From NCBI GenBank assembly GCA_039030075.1, contig JBCCEW010000011.1, forward strand, positions 62,001-126,000: a DNA stretch of 64,000 nt, in the 5' to 3' direction. The translations under genes were made by a program, and so were the position numbers. Source of the DNA: Myxococcota bacterium (GTDB lineage: Bacteria; Myxococcota_A; UBA9160; SMWR01). Of the stretch, positions 1-8,812 are shown piece after piece. The notes under the pieces are model-generated. The model was not told the DNA's origin, did no database searches, and saw only the letters and a list, made by a program, of their open reading frames with translations. Position 1 is the stretch's first letter. Every line of letters begins with the position of its first letter.

Positions 1-363
1 ACCCGGGTCGCGACCGAAGGCGAGGTAGAGCGCCAGCAAAGCCGCGGCCGCGGCACTCGCCGCGAGCCAGCGTTCGGGTCGACGGCGGCGCGGCGCGGCG
101 CCGCGTGCCCGCGACGGCGCTGGAGCCGTCGCGACGGCGTCTCGCTCGGCGGCGATGCGTTCCTGCAGACGGTCCCAGCGGGTCGCCTCCACATCGGGCA
201 GGGGCAGCGTGCCCAGCGCGTGGTCGACGTTCTCGAGGGCATCGAGCGCGGCGGCGCACTCGGCGCAGGATTCCAGGTGCGCTTCGACCTCGGCGGATCG
301 GGCCGCAGCCAACTCTCCGTCGAGCCACGCCGAGAGCTCTTCGTGGACGTGCCGTTCGCTCAT
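1..363 (-). CDS. Anti-sigma factor with zinc-finger domain (partial, cut by window edge)
   Basis: Only the first 121 residues are inside the window. Residues 1-60 form a small cytoplasmic zinc-finger anti-sigma domain with the H-x3-C-x2-C signature (AHLESCAEC). A basic linker and a hydrophobic Ala/Leu-rich segment near residues 100-118 look like the single transmembrane helix. The ATG overlaps the stop of the upstream ECF sigma gene (ATGA), so the two are translationally coupled, as expected for a sigma/anti-sigma pair. By family knowledge it holds the sigma factor at the membrane until a signal arrives. The sensing C-terminal part lies outside the window. Confidence 0.85.
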   Translation of the reverse strand, partial: MSERHVHEELSAWLDGELAAARSAEVEAHLESCAECAAALDALENVDHALGTLPLPDVEATRWDRLQERIAAERDAVATAPAPSRARGAAPRRRRPERWLAASAAAAALLALYLAFGRDPG

Positions 364-971
364 GAGCTCGCCTCCGGGACCGGCGGTTGCGTCTCTCCGA
401 CTCGGGGCAGCTTCGCGGCGAGTGCGGTCCGGGCTCGATGCACCAACGCTTTCACGGCCTTCTCCGAGGTATCGAGCGCCTCTGCCACCTCCGCGTAGGA
501 CAGGCCCTCGACCGAGGCCAGCCAGAGCGCCGAGCGCTGTCGCTCGGGCAGCTTCCGCAGGGCAGCATCGACACTCTCCGAAAGGCGTCGCGCATCGACG
601 ACCTCGTCGACGGCCGGCAGCGCCGACCCCAGCTCGGGAGCCTCGGGCGCATCCGTGCTGTCGTGAGGATCGCGACGGCGCGGGCGGCGCAGCTCGTTCC
701 AGGCCAGGTTCGTGGCGATGCGGTAGAGCCAGGTCGAGAAGCGGGCGTCGGGTCGGTAGCGCTCGCGGGCGCGGTATACGCGCAAGAAGGACTCCTGGAG
801 GAGCTCCTCGGCGCTGGCTGCGTCGGTCACCAGGCGCTCGAGGTAGCGCAAGAGGGGCCGTGACCAGCGCTCGAAGAGCGTTTCGAAGGCGGACTCATCG
901 CCCGCGGCGAACGCCAGCATCAGCTGGACGTCTTCGTCGGGATGCCGGGCGCGCGCCTCCACTGCCTCCAT
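360..971 (-). CDS. ECF-type RNA polymerase sigma factor
   Basis: 203 residues, the usual ECF length. Region 2 (about residues 20-90) contains the typical AEELLQESFLRVYRA and FSTWLYRIATN core for -10 recognition and core binding. Region 4 (about 130-190) has the helix-turn-helix with LPERQRSALWL and GLSYAEVAEAL. An acidic linker joins them, and there is no extra C-terminal domain. It directs RNA polymerase to a stress or envelope regulon. It is co-transcribed with the zinc-finger anti-sigma gene downstream (ATGA overlap). ATG start at 971. The target regulon cannot be told from this window. Confidence 0.93.
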   Translation of the reverse strand: MEAVEARARHPDEDVQLMLAFAAGDESAFETLFERWSRPLLRYLERLVTDAASAEELLQESFLRVYRARERYRPDARFSTWLYRIATNLAWNELRRPRRRDPHDSTDAPEAPELGSALPAVDEVVDARRLSESVDAALRKLPERQRSALWLASVEGLSYAEVAEALDTSEKAVKALVHRARTALAAKLPRVGETQPPVPEASS

Positions 972-1048
972 CGAACCCGTTTCGGCCCTCCGGGTTGCGG
1001 TCTTTCCGAGATCGGAAACTCCCCGCAGGGGATCCAGGCGGGCAGGGC

Positions 1049-1864
1049 TCAGGCCTGGAGCCGCTCCAGAAATGCGATCACGTTCTCATTGAAGGCGGCG
1101 GGATCGTCGAGATTCGTGATGTGCCCGGCGCCGGCCATCATCACGCGTTGTGCGGCCGGCAGGCGCGTCTCGAGCACTTCCGCGGCCCGCAGGTAGGCGT
1201 CGTCCTTCTCGCCGATGATCACCAGCGCCGGCATCGTCAGTTCGCCCAGCCGGTCCATGACCTGGCTCGCCGGCCCCGCCACGCGCCGGGCGAAGTTCGC
1301 GATGCCGTGGGGCTGCTGGGCCGCGATCGCCGCGGCCGCGGCGCGAGCGACGTCGCTGTCGGGGCGCAGGCCGACCATCGTCGACGCCGCTTTGCCAGAG
1401 ACGAAGGCCTCCATGCCGCGGGTCTCGACGAAGGAAGCCGTCCGCTCGACCATCTTCTCCCAGCGCGCCTGGGCCTCGGGATTCTTGAAGCCCGGCCCCG
1501 TGTCGACCAGCAACAGGCCGCGGACACGCTCCGGGTTCCGCAGCGCCAGGTGCAGCGAAGCCAATCCGCCGAACGAGAGCCCACCGAGCACGGCCGGTGT
1601 GTCGCCGACGGTGGCGTCGAGGACGCGGCCGAGATCGTCGAGGACCGCGTCCAGGTGATAGGCGTCGGGATCCTCCGGCGCGTCGGAGAGACCGTGTCCG
1701 CGGTAGTCCCAGAGCACGACGCGCGCCCCGGCCGCCACGAAGGGCTCGACCTGGGGACGCCAGTTCTCGTGGGTGGTCGAGAGCGCGCAGCTCAGCACCA
1801 CGGGCAGGCCCTCGCCGTGCACCTCGGCGTAGACCGCGTGGCCATCGGAGGTCTCGACTTTCAC
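1049..1864 (-). CDS. Alpha/beta-hydrolase fold enzyme
   Basis: 271 residues with a complete alpha/beta-hydrolase triad: nucleophile Ser97 in GLSFGG, an acid at Asp221 or Asp222 in GEKDD, and His248 in GAGHI. The oxyanion region lies before NW near residue 34. The resemblance is to the 3-oxoadipate enol-lactonase/esterase group, but the substrate cannot be assigned. The start is GTG at 1864, overlapping the TGA of the upstream SRPBCC gene (GTGA), so the two are coupled. It is probably cytoplasmic, since no signal peptide is visible. Confidence 0.88.
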   Translation of the reverse strand: MKVETSDGHAVYAEVHGEGLPVVLSCALSTTHENWRPQVEPFVAAGARVVLWDYRGHGLSDAPEDPDAYHLDAVLDDLGRVLDATVGDTPAVLGGLSFGGLASLHLALRNPERVRGLLLVDTGPGFKNPEAQARWEKMVERTASFVETRGMEAFVSGKAASTMVGLRPDSDVARAAAAAIAAQQPHGIANFARRVAGPASQVMDRLGELTMPALVIIGEKDDAYLRAAEVLETRLPAAQRVMMAGAGHITNLDDPAAFNENVIAFLERLQA

Positions 1865-2283
1865 GAGCGCTCCAGCTGCTGCTGCAGCGCCTTCGCCATC
1901 TCGTCGAGCTGGTCGCGCATGGCGCCCTTGATGGTGAACTCGGGCACCAGCCCCTTCGTCTTGCCTTCCATCTGCAGTCGCACGCGCGTGCTGTCGCCCC
2001 GTTCCCGCAGCGACAGCTTCCCGGACAGCCGCTTCCAGACGTTGCCGTCGCAGACCTTCTCGAAGGCGATGTCGCCGTCGGGGGCGAAGTCGAAGTGGAA
2101 GGTGGCCGTGCCCTCGCGACCGAGCGCGGTGTAGCGGGTACGGGTGGTCTTGCGCTGCCCCTCGTCCGCCACGATCTCGGTATCGCTGTCGGGAAAGAGT
2201 CCGACCAGGGTTTCGTTCTGGCGGATGATGTCCGCCGCTTCCTGGCGCGAGCGCTTCACGTCGAACTGCTTCTCGAGATGCAT
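1861..2283 (-). CDS. SRPBCC/START-like protein (DUF2505 type)
   Basis: 140 residues, one small START-like lipid-binding fold as in DUF2505 proteins. It begins MHLEKQFDV, has alternating strands through the middle, and ends in a long amphipathic helix (MRDQLDEMAKAL). I chose the ATG at 2283 because it begins the conserved first strand; the frame stays open further upstream, but that part overlaps the end of sppA and is low-complexity. It overlaps the hydrolase gene by four bases. The ligand and role are unknown; SRPBCC proteins usually bind small hydrophobic molecules. Confidence 0.78.
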   Translation of the reverse strand: MHLEKQFDVKRSRQEAADIIRQNETLVGLFPDSDTEIVADEGQRKTTRTRYTALGREGTATFHFDFAPDGDIAFEKVCDGNVWKRLSGKLSLRERGDSTRVRLQMEGKTKGLVPEFTIKGAMRDQLDEMAKALQQQLERS

Positions 2284-2336
2284 CGAATCCTCCAACGCCT
2301 GCGCCAACGGTAGCTCGACCGAGGCCGCGCCGACGC

Positions 2337-4043
2337 TCAGCGCACCTCGAACCAGAAGGGAAGCAGCGCGACCGCGCGCCCCTCGTTGGCTGCGTCGATC
2401 CAAGGCTGCAGCCGTCGCTGCCAGCGGCTCCAGGGCGTGTCTCCGACGGCGGAAACGCTCACCTGACGCAGCACCTCGCCGAGCTGCTCGGCGAAGGGCT
2501 GGGGCGGCGGATAGGGCACCAGCGCGACATCGGCGTCGGCGGGGAGTCCGGCCTTCTCCTTCGCCAGCAGCAACGCTTCCCTCATTCCTCCCAGTTCGTC
2601 GACGAGCCCGGCCTCGGCGGCCTGCGCCCCCGTCCATACGCGTCCTTGCGCCACCGCGTCGACCTGATTCTCGTCGAGGGGACGCCCGTCGGCGACGCGC
2701 GACAGGAACAGCCCGTAGATCGATTCCACTTCCTCGCGCAGGCGCGCTCGGGTCTCGGGCGAGAGCGGCTGCGAGCTGACCTGGATGCCGGCGTGGGTGC
2801 CGCGGGTCAACGACTCGACGCCGATCTGGAGCTTCTCGAAGGTGCGGGCGAGCACCGGTCGCAGCACGAACACCCCGATCGACCCGGTGATGCTGCCCGG
2901 CGAGGCGACGATCGCGTCGGCGCCGGCGGCGACGTAGTAGCCGCCCGACGCCGCGACGTCGGAGAAAGTCGCGATCAGCGGCTTCCCGGATTCGCGCACC
3001 CGCTGGGTCGCGCGCCAGATGACGTCGGACGCCAGCGCCGAGCCGCCGGGGCTGTCGATGCGGAAGAGGATCGCCGAGATCTCCGGGTCTTCTGCCGCAT
3101 CGATCAGGGCCCGCGAAACCGTGTCCGAGGCCAGCACGATCTCGCCCGTGGACGTCGTGCGGCCATCGCCCGTCACGACGTTGCCCGTCCCGTAGACCAG
3201 CGCGAACGTCGCCTGCGGCACGAACCCGACACTCGCGGGATCGACTGCGGCGTAGACATCGGCGTCGACGCGGGTCGGGTCACCCAGGTCGTCCCAGAGC
3301 CCGTCGAAGTGGCTCGTCCGATCGATGATGCCCAGCGCTTCGAGGCTCGCGGCGTCGAAGGGGGCCGCGTCGATCGCGGCGCGCACCTGGGCCGGGGTGA
3401 GCGAGCGTCCCTCGGCGATGCCGGCGACGAACTGGGCATCGATCGAGTCGAGCAACGCGTCCGCCATCTCCCGGTGGGCGTCGCTCATCGATTTTCCGCT
3501 CAGCGTGTCGGCCGCCGTCTTGTAGCGACCGATCCGGGCGACGTCGAAGTCCACACCGAGTTCTTCGAAGAAGCCGCCCAGGAACAGGTACTCGCCGGCC
3601 AGCCCGATCAGCGGGGCCGTCGACGCCGGGGAAGCCACCACTTCGTCGGCAGCGCTGGCGATGTAGAGCTCGAGATTACCGCTGAACGCCTCGAGTTCGA
3701 GGTAGGCGACCGTGCGGCGACCGGCGGCGCTGACGCGCTCGATCGCGGCGCGCAGCTCCTGGGCCTTCGCCCACCCGATGCCGACGCTGCGAATCCGCAG
3801 CACCACGGCGGCGAGTCGTGCGTCGCGCTCGGCCTTGTTCAGGTTCGACAGCAGCGTCGCGAACGGGACGGACGCGTCGCCGGCGAGGCGCGCCAGCAGC
3901 GGTGGGTCCGTGCTTTCGACGTAGGTGCCCGAAACATCCAGCACCAGCACGCTGTCGTCTTCGATCTCGAAGCCGCTCGGCGACAGCCACACCAGCAGCA
4001 GCAACACGACGAACAACACGCCGAGAACGCGAAGTACCTTCAT
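2337..4043 (-). CDS. sppA: Signal peptide peptidase SppA, long 67 kDa type
   Basis: 568 residues, the long two-domain form known from E. coli. An N-terminal membrane anchor (residues 3-20) is followed by two ClpP/crotonase-like halves. The general base Lys175 sits in GRYKTAADTLSGKSM in the first half and the nucleophile Ser366 in DVAASGGYY in the second, the split catalytic dyad of this family. It degrades signal peptides left in the inner membrane after secretory proteins are processed. ATG start at 4043. It runs with the SRPBCC and hydrolase genes downstream after a 53-base gap. Confidence 0.95.
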   Translation of the reverse strand: MKVLRVLGVLFVVLLLLVWLSPSGFEIEDDSVLVLDVSGTYVESTDPPLLARLAGDASVPFATLLSNLNKAERDARLAAVVLRIRSVGIGWAKAQELRAAIERVSAAGRRTVAYLELEAFSGNLELYIASAADEVVASPASTAPLIGLAGEYLFLGGFFEELGVDFDVARIGRYKTAADTLSGKSMSDAHREMADALLDSIDAQFVAGIAEGRSLTPAQVRAAIDAAPFDAASLEALGIIDRTSHFDGLWDDLGDPTRVDADVYAAVDPASVGFVPQATFALVYGTGNVVTGDGRTTSTGEIVLASDTVSRALIDAAEDPEISAILFRIDSPGGSALASDVIWRATQRVRESGKPLIATFSDVAASGGYYVAAGADAIVASPGSITGSIGVFVLRPVLARTFEKLQIGVESLTRGTHAGIQVSSQPLSPETRARLREEVESIYGLFLSRVADGRPLDENQVDAVAQGRVWTGAQAAEAGLVDELGGMREALLLAKEKAGLPADADVALVPYPPPQPFAEQLGEVLRQVSVSAVGDTPWSRWQRRLQPWIDAANEGRAVALLPFWFEVR

Positions 4044-4169
4044 TCCGCCCCCCTCTTCTCCATGCAGGGCCTCGTGGACCGAGGCCGCGTCACCGAATCC
4101 GCAGGGAGCGAAACGCGCTCAGGAAACCGCGAATCGGCGCAGGTCGAGCGTAGGTTATCCTTGGCGCCG

Positions 4170-5777
4170 ATGGCCAAAGAGGTCTACGTCGCGGCGGTGG
4201 GCCTCACGAAGGTCGACCTCACCGGTCGCATCTTCGCCTCGATCTTCGACCTGTTCGCCGATGCGTTCGCACGCGCCCTCGAGGATTCCTCGGTGCGCAG
4301 TTTCGATGCGGTCCAGGTCGGCATCATGGACAGCGAGGAGTTCGAGAACCGCGCCAACATCGCCACCAAGGTGGCGGATCGGCTCGGGCTCACGGGCATT
4401 CCCGCGGTGCGCAGCGAGACGGCGTCGTCCACCGGCGCCGCAGCCCTGCACGAGGCCTACTACAAGGTGGCATCGGGCGCGTTCGAGAGCGTGCTCGTGC
4501 TCGGTGGCGAGCGGATGAAGACCGTCACCACCGAGGTGGCCACGACGATCATGTCGAAGACGGTCGATCCCGAGGAGCGCCGCTTCGGCTTCACGATGCC
4601 CGCCCTGATCGCGCTGATCACCCAGGCCTGGCTTCAAGAACGACGCATCGGCGACGCCGCCGCGGTCGAAGCCCTCTCGCGGCTGATGCATCGGGCCCAC
4701 GCCCTCGGATCCCAGAACCCGCTGGCCGCCTTCTTCGACAAACCCGAACCGCTGGCGGCGTACCACGACGAGGGCCGCAACCTGCCCGTCGCGACACCCC
4801 TGCGCCGCAAGGATTGCTCGCCGATCTGCGACGGAGCCGCTGCGTTGATCCTCACCTCGCGCCCTCAGTCAGTGCGCGTCGCCGGCCTCGGCTCGGCCAC
4901 CGAGACCAGCTCGATCCTCGACCGCACGGTGCTGACCGGGCTCGAAGCCACGCGCCGCGCGGCCCAGCTCGCCTACTGGCGCGCCGGTGTGGCGAACCCG
5001 CGCGAGATCGAGGGTCTGGTGGTCGAGGTGCACGACGCGTTCAACAGTCTCTTGCCGATCGGGCTCGTCGACCTCGGGCTCTTCGATCCGCCGAAGGTCC
5101 TCGAGGCCCTGGTCGGCAAGACCAGCGGCCCTGCCCAGGACCCGTACACCAACCCGATCACCGGACCGCGCGGCGCCATCCCCACGAATCTCTCGGGAGG
5201 GCTCAAGGCGCGCGGCCATCCCGTAGGTGGCACGGGCCTGTTCCAGATCTGTGAGAACTACCTGCAGATCATGGGTCGTTTCCCGAACCCGAAGGCCCAG
5301 GTGCCCGACGCCCGCTTCGGGATCTCCCACTCGATCGGCGGCCCCGGCAACAACAACTACGTGACGCTGCTCGAGCGCAGCGACAGCCGGCGCCACCGCG
5401 ACGTCGTGCCCGCGCCGCGCCGCGAGTTCTCTTCTCACGAGCACCGCCTCGTCCGCGAACAGGCCCAGGGGCTCCACGGATCGGCCGCGCGCGTCGTGGC
5501 TGCGACCACCATCCACGTCACCTCGGGCGGTGGAGAGCCGATCCACGTCGCACTCCTCGAAATCGACGGGCGACGCGTCTTCGCGACCCTCGACCGGGCC
5601 ACCGCGGAAGGGCCCGCGGACCAGGTGCTGGCCGGCCAGAAGGTGCGCTTCCTGGTGAAGGACGACGGCGACCACTACTTCCAGATCCCGCCCGAGCGCG
5701 GCTTCGATCTCGGCCGCGTCGTGCAATCCATCCGACGAAGGGTCGGAGGCCGGGCCGCCGGGACGTCAAGAGAGTAG
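4170..5777 (+). CDS. SCP2/archaeal-type thiolase with fused C-terminal OB-fold
   Basis: 535 residues. Residues 1-405 are a thiolase of the SCP2/archaeal class. His288 (VHDAF) and His350 (GGLKARGHPVGGTG) are intact. The usual nucleophilic Cys (C-x-S/T-G) is replaced by Ser86 in ASSTG, and the second catalytic Cys is absent (SHSIGGPG near 386-393), as in archaeal forms. Residues about 425-510 resemble a DUF35-type OB-fold, which is normally a separate acyl-CoA-binding partner. Condensation or thiolysis may therefore be lost or altered, so a binding or different acyl-transfer role is possible. ATG at 4170 follows a TATCCT box by 8 bases. Confidence 0.87.
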   Translation: MAKEVYVAAVGLTKVDLTGRIFASIFDLFADAFARALEDSSVRSFDAVQVGIMDSEEFENRANIATKVADRLGLTGIPAVRSETASSTGAAALHEAYYKVASGAFESVLVLGGERMKTVTTEVATTIMSKTVDPEERRFGFTMPALIALITQAWLQERRIGDAAAVEALSRLMHRAHALGSQNPLAAFFDKPEPLAAYHDEGRNLPVATPLRRKDCSPICDGAAALILTSRPQSVRVAGLGSATETSSILDRTVLTGLEATRRAAQLAYWRAGVANPREIEGLVVEVHDAFNSLLPIGLVDLGLFDPPKVLEALVGKTSGPAQDPYTNPITGPRGAIPTNLSGGLKARGHPVGGTGLFQICENYLQIMGRFPNPKAQVPDARFGISHSIGGPGNNNYVTLLERSDSRRHRDVVPAPRREFSSHEHRLVREQAQGLHGSAARVVAATTIHVTSGGGEPIHVALLEIDGRRVFATLDRATAEGPADQVLAGQKVRFLVKDDGDHYFQIPPERGFDLGRVVQSIRRRVGGRAAGTSRE

Positions 5778-5811
5778 GCAGGGACGGAAGCGGCGCTGCA
5801 TACTCGCAGCG

Positions 5812-6696
5812 ATGTCGATCCGTGCCTATCGCCCCGACGACGCGAAAGCCGTGGCCGAGCTCGCCGTTGCCTGCGCCCGCGGCGAGAACGACTTCGTGCT
5901 GAACCCGCTCTGGGAGACCTCCGAGGAGCTCGACGCCGAGTTCCGGCGTTTCGGGATCGCCCCAGAAGAACATCTGTGGGTGGCGGACCCGGACGGCAAC
6001 GGCGATCTCGTCGGGTTGGTGGGTTTCCTGCGCCGGCCCGGCGACACCAGCGCGGGCATGATCTGCCCGATCGTGCGACGTGGAGAACGTGGGCGCGGTG
6101 TGGGCGGCGAGCTGCTCCGCGCCGCACAGAACGCGGCGACCGATTCCCTCGGCATCGACTTCGTGACGGCCGGGATCGGCACGCGCAACCGCGGCGGCTA
6201 CTCGCTGCTCTCCAGCCACGGCTTCCGGCCGGTGCGGCAGGCCTTCCTGATGCGCTGCGATCGTGCGCCCGAGTCACTCCCCGAAGCGTCTCTGCAGGTC
6301 GAACCCGCGACGACCGAGCATGCGGGCCCGCTCTGTGACCTCTACAACGCCTGCGACTTCGAACCGCGCACACCCGATCAGATGCGCAGCGTTCTCGAAG
6401 ACGGGCGACATCTCCATTGGATGGCCTGGGACGGCGAGCAGCTGATCGCCTTCGTCGAACTCGAGACCCACTGGCCCGAGCGCCCGTGGGTGGCGTTCGT
6501 CGGCGTCGACCCCGAGCGACGCGGACGGGGGCTGGGGACCCAGCTCGTGTCGCACGCGTTGGCGAATCGCTTCGCCGACGGCGCACGCGCGGGGCTGTTG
6601 ATGCTCTCCCCGGCGAACCGCAGTGCGATGCGCGCCTACGAGAAGACCGGCTTCCGGCGCTTCCGACTGATCGACGTCCTCGAGAAGCGGCTCTAG
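5812..6696 (+). CDS. Tandem GNAT-family N-acetyltransferase
   Basis: 294 residues comprising two GNAT acetyltransferase repeats. The first (1-155) has the acetyl-CoA pyrophosphate loop RRGERGRGVGGEL; the second (about 160-294) has RRGRGLGTQL followed by NRSAMRAYEKTGF, the classical motif B region. Double GNATs include mycothiol synthase MshD, but no other thiol-biosynthesis gene lies nearby, so the substrate is left open. The start follows a CATACT box by only 7 bases. The TAG stop shares a CTAG with the stop of the convergent gene at 6693. Confidence 0.87.
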   Translation: MSIRAYRPDDAKAVAELAVACARGENDFVLNPLWETSEELDAEFRRFGIAPEEHLWVADPDGNGDLVGLVGFLRRPGDTSAGMICPIVRRGERGRGVGGELLRAAQNAATDSLGIDFVTAGIGTRNRGGYSLLSSHGFRPVRQAFLMRCDRAPESLPEASLQVEPATTEHAGPLCDLYNACDFEPRTPDQMRSVLEDGRHLHWMAWDGEQLIAFVELETHWPERPWVAFVGVDPERRGRGLGTQLVSHALANRFADGARAGLLMLSPANRSAMRAYEKTGFRRFRLIDVLEKRL

Positions 6697-7319
6697 CCCA
6701 ATCCAGCCCGTGCCCGCGCGCGAAACCATCGCCAGCGCTGCACGATCGCAGTCACGACCAACAAGCTCCCGCCCAGCAGTGCGCGACTCCACTTGCTGCC
6801 GAACGGGATCGGCGCCGGCGTTCGTTCGAAGCGGAAGTCGTCGATCGCAACGGTCCCCAGCGCAAAGAACTGGATCTCGTGAATCGGCGCCCCGAGGTTC
6901 GAACGTACGAAGCTCGCGGGATCGCCCGGCGTCGTGGCGGGTTGGCTGAAGAGGGTCTCGCTCTGGCCCTCGGGTCCGACGATCACCGCGGTCCCGGCGC
7001 CCAGGGTGTGCGCGAAGAAGAACTGGACGGAATCGACCGGAGGGTCGAAGGTCACCGCGAGGGCGCTGTCCGTGCCCTGGATCTGGTAGGCGTGGGTGCC
7101 CGACGCCGTCAGCGCGAGATCCATCGGGGCGAAGACGCCCGGCCCCCCATCGAAGGTCGTGCCATCGATCGAAAAACAGCAAGCGCCCGGCACGGTGATG
7201 CCGGACTCGTCTCCTGTCGCCTCGAATAGCAGCGTCCGTGCTTGCGCCTGGGGTGCGCAAAGGCACGCGAGGGCCGCGGCGAAGCAGGCCACGATCCAGG
7301 ATCGGTGGCGGAGTCGCAT
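6693..7319 (-). CDS. Secreted protein with IPTL-type C-terminal sorting anchor
   Basis: 208 residues. It has a signal peptide (1-27, ending AQA), a beta-rich body with four Cys in total, and a C-terminal tripartite tail: I171-P-x-x-S-x-W177, then a hydrophobic helix (178-193), then an Arg-rich end. That pattern matches the IPTLSxW exosortase-type sorting signal rather than a simple membrane anchor. The body resembles PEP-CTERM-associated surface proteins with an FFFAHTLG strand, but I do not recognise a named domain. It is convergent with the GNAT gene, the two sharing CTAG as stop codons. No exosortase gene is visible in this window. Confidence 0.72.
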   Translation of the reverse strand: MRLRHRSWIVACFAAALACLCAPQAQARTLLFEATGDESGITVPGACCFSIDGTTFDGGPGVFAPMDLALTASGTHAYQIQGTDSALAVTFDPPVDSVQFFFAHTLGAGTAVIVGPEGQSETLFSQPATTPGDPASFVRSNLGAPIHEIQFFALGTVAIDDFRFERTPAPIPFGSKWSRALLGGSLLVVTAIVQRWRWFRARARAGLG

Positions 7320-7459
7320 CTTCTTCTGACCCAAGCGAGGGCGGTTGGGATGGGGTGGCTGGTGTTCCCAGCGCGCGCACCCTGAGTGGACCGTTTCACG
7401 TAGCCAACTCCGGGTCAAGCCGTGTTTTCGCGAGAGCCAACATCGCCACGCCGCCCGCC

Positions 7460-8677
7460 CTAGGCGGGCTCGAGCCGGTGCACGGCGATCTCGCGATCGC
7501 AGTGGATGCGCACGGCCGGGCCGCCGACGCCGAGACCGCGGTTCACGTAGAGCGTCGAGTCCGCCACCTCGTAGCGACCCCGCGTCAGCGGCGACATCAC
7601 CCGGGCGAGATTGACGCGCCCACCCGCAACGGGGAGTGCGATCTGCCCACCGTGGGTGTGCCCGGCGAGCACCAGCGGGAATCCGTGGTCCGCCGCCTGC
7701 GAGAACAGCTCGGGCTGATGCACCAGCAGGACGTGCGCGCCGTCGTCGGGACGCGACGCCGCGAGGTTCGCGACGGCGTCGTAGCGCAGCTCGGTGCCGA
7801 ACCAGTACTCGCCGCGGTCCTCGATGCCGCCGAGGTAGAATGGGCGCTCGGTCGGCACCCGCACCCATTCGTCCCGCAAGAGTCGAATCTCCGGCGCGTG
7901 GGTCGCGAGTGCGTTCGCCACCAGCTCGGAGCCGACGTAGCGATCGTGGTTGCCGAGGATCGCGTAGACCCCGTAGCGCGCGCGCAGCCCGCCCAGACGC
8001 CGCGCCCCGTCTTCGACGAAACGCGGATCGAAGTCGAAGATGTCGCCGGTCATCACGACGAGGTCGGCTTCGGTCGCGTTCACCCGTTCGACCATGCGTT
8101 CGAGACGGCGACCTTCCAGGCCATTCCCGATGTGGAGGTCGCTGATCTGGGCCAGACGCAGGCCCGCGAGCTGGGGATGGAGTTCGCGCAGGGTGAAGCG
8201 CGTCTCGCTCACGTCGACGCGGCGCTGTCCCCAGGTGAACCCGTAGAGGAGATACCCGGCGACCGCGAACACGCCCGCCGTCGAGAGCCAGCGAAACGCG
8301 GGCCAGATGGCCTCGCTGCTGACACCGAAGGGAGCGGCCACGAGCGACGCCGTGCCGTAGACGAGCCAGCTGCCCGCGACCGCGAGCGCCACGAACATCG
8401 ACGCGACCCCGAACTCCATGTAGAAGCGGGCCAGCCGACCGGCGCGGTCCTGGCGACGCCGTGCCTGGTTCAACCAGGGCACGATCCACGCGTTGGCGAG
8501 GCCGAGCCCCACCGCCGTGCCGACCCACACCCAGCCGGAGAGCGGTGGCCGGCTCCACGCGACGGCGTGGACCCAGTGGGCGAGCGCGGCCTGGCCAGCC
8601 CCGAGCAGGGCCGCGAGGTGGAAGACCAGGCGGGAGAAGAAGCGACGGCGAAGAGTCGAAGGCGGGGCGTTCGTCAT
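7460..8677 (-). CDS. Membrane-anchored metallophosphoesterase
   Basis: 405 residues from the ATG at 8677; a GTG one codon upstream is also possible. About four transmembrane helices fill residues 15-148. The C-terminal half is a calcineurin-like phosphoesterase with the full metal-ligand series: DLH (about 180), GDIFD, GNHD and GHTHGG. The arrangement matches the YkuE/YaeI group, membrane enzymes acting on phospholipid-linked or similar phosphoesters. The stop codon lies inside a short CCCGCC/GGCGGG inverted repeat that lacks a T-run. It diverges from the TPR gene at 8813. Confidence 0.9.
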   Translation of the reverse strand: MTNAPPSTLRRRFFSRLVFHLAALLGAGQAALAHWVHAVAWSRPPLSGWVWVGTAVGLGLANAWIVPWLNQARRRQDRAGRLARFYMEFGVASMFVALAVAGSWLVYGTASLVAAPFGVSSEAIWPAFRWLSTAGVFAVAGYLLYGFTWGQRRVDVSETRFTLRELHPQLAGLRLAQISDLHIGNGLEGRRLERMVERVNATEADLVVMTGDIFDFDPRFVEDGARRLGGLRARYGVYAILGNHDRYVGSELVANALATHAPEIRLLRDEWVRVPTERPFYLGGIEDRGEYWFGTELRYDAVANLAASRPDDGAHVLLVHQPELFSQAADHGFPLVLAGHTHGGQIALPVAGGRVNLARVMSPLTRGRYEVADSTLYVNRGLGVGGPAVRIHCDREIAVHRLEPA

Positions 8678-8812
8678 CACGCGTTCATGGGGAAGGGCGG
8701 GCGCCGCGAGAGGCTTACGCGCAGCGCCGAAGCCGTCCAGTCCCTGCCCCGAGCGCCGCCTCCGGAGGGGCGATCCCGGTCAGGGGGCCGGCGATTCGGT
8801 AGGGTCGGCGCG

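Noticed and set aside
7455-7468. CCCGCC-CTA-GGCGGG hairpin as a terminator of the phosphoesterase gene
   Set aside because: The stem is only six bases and is not followed by a T-run on either strand, so it is not called.
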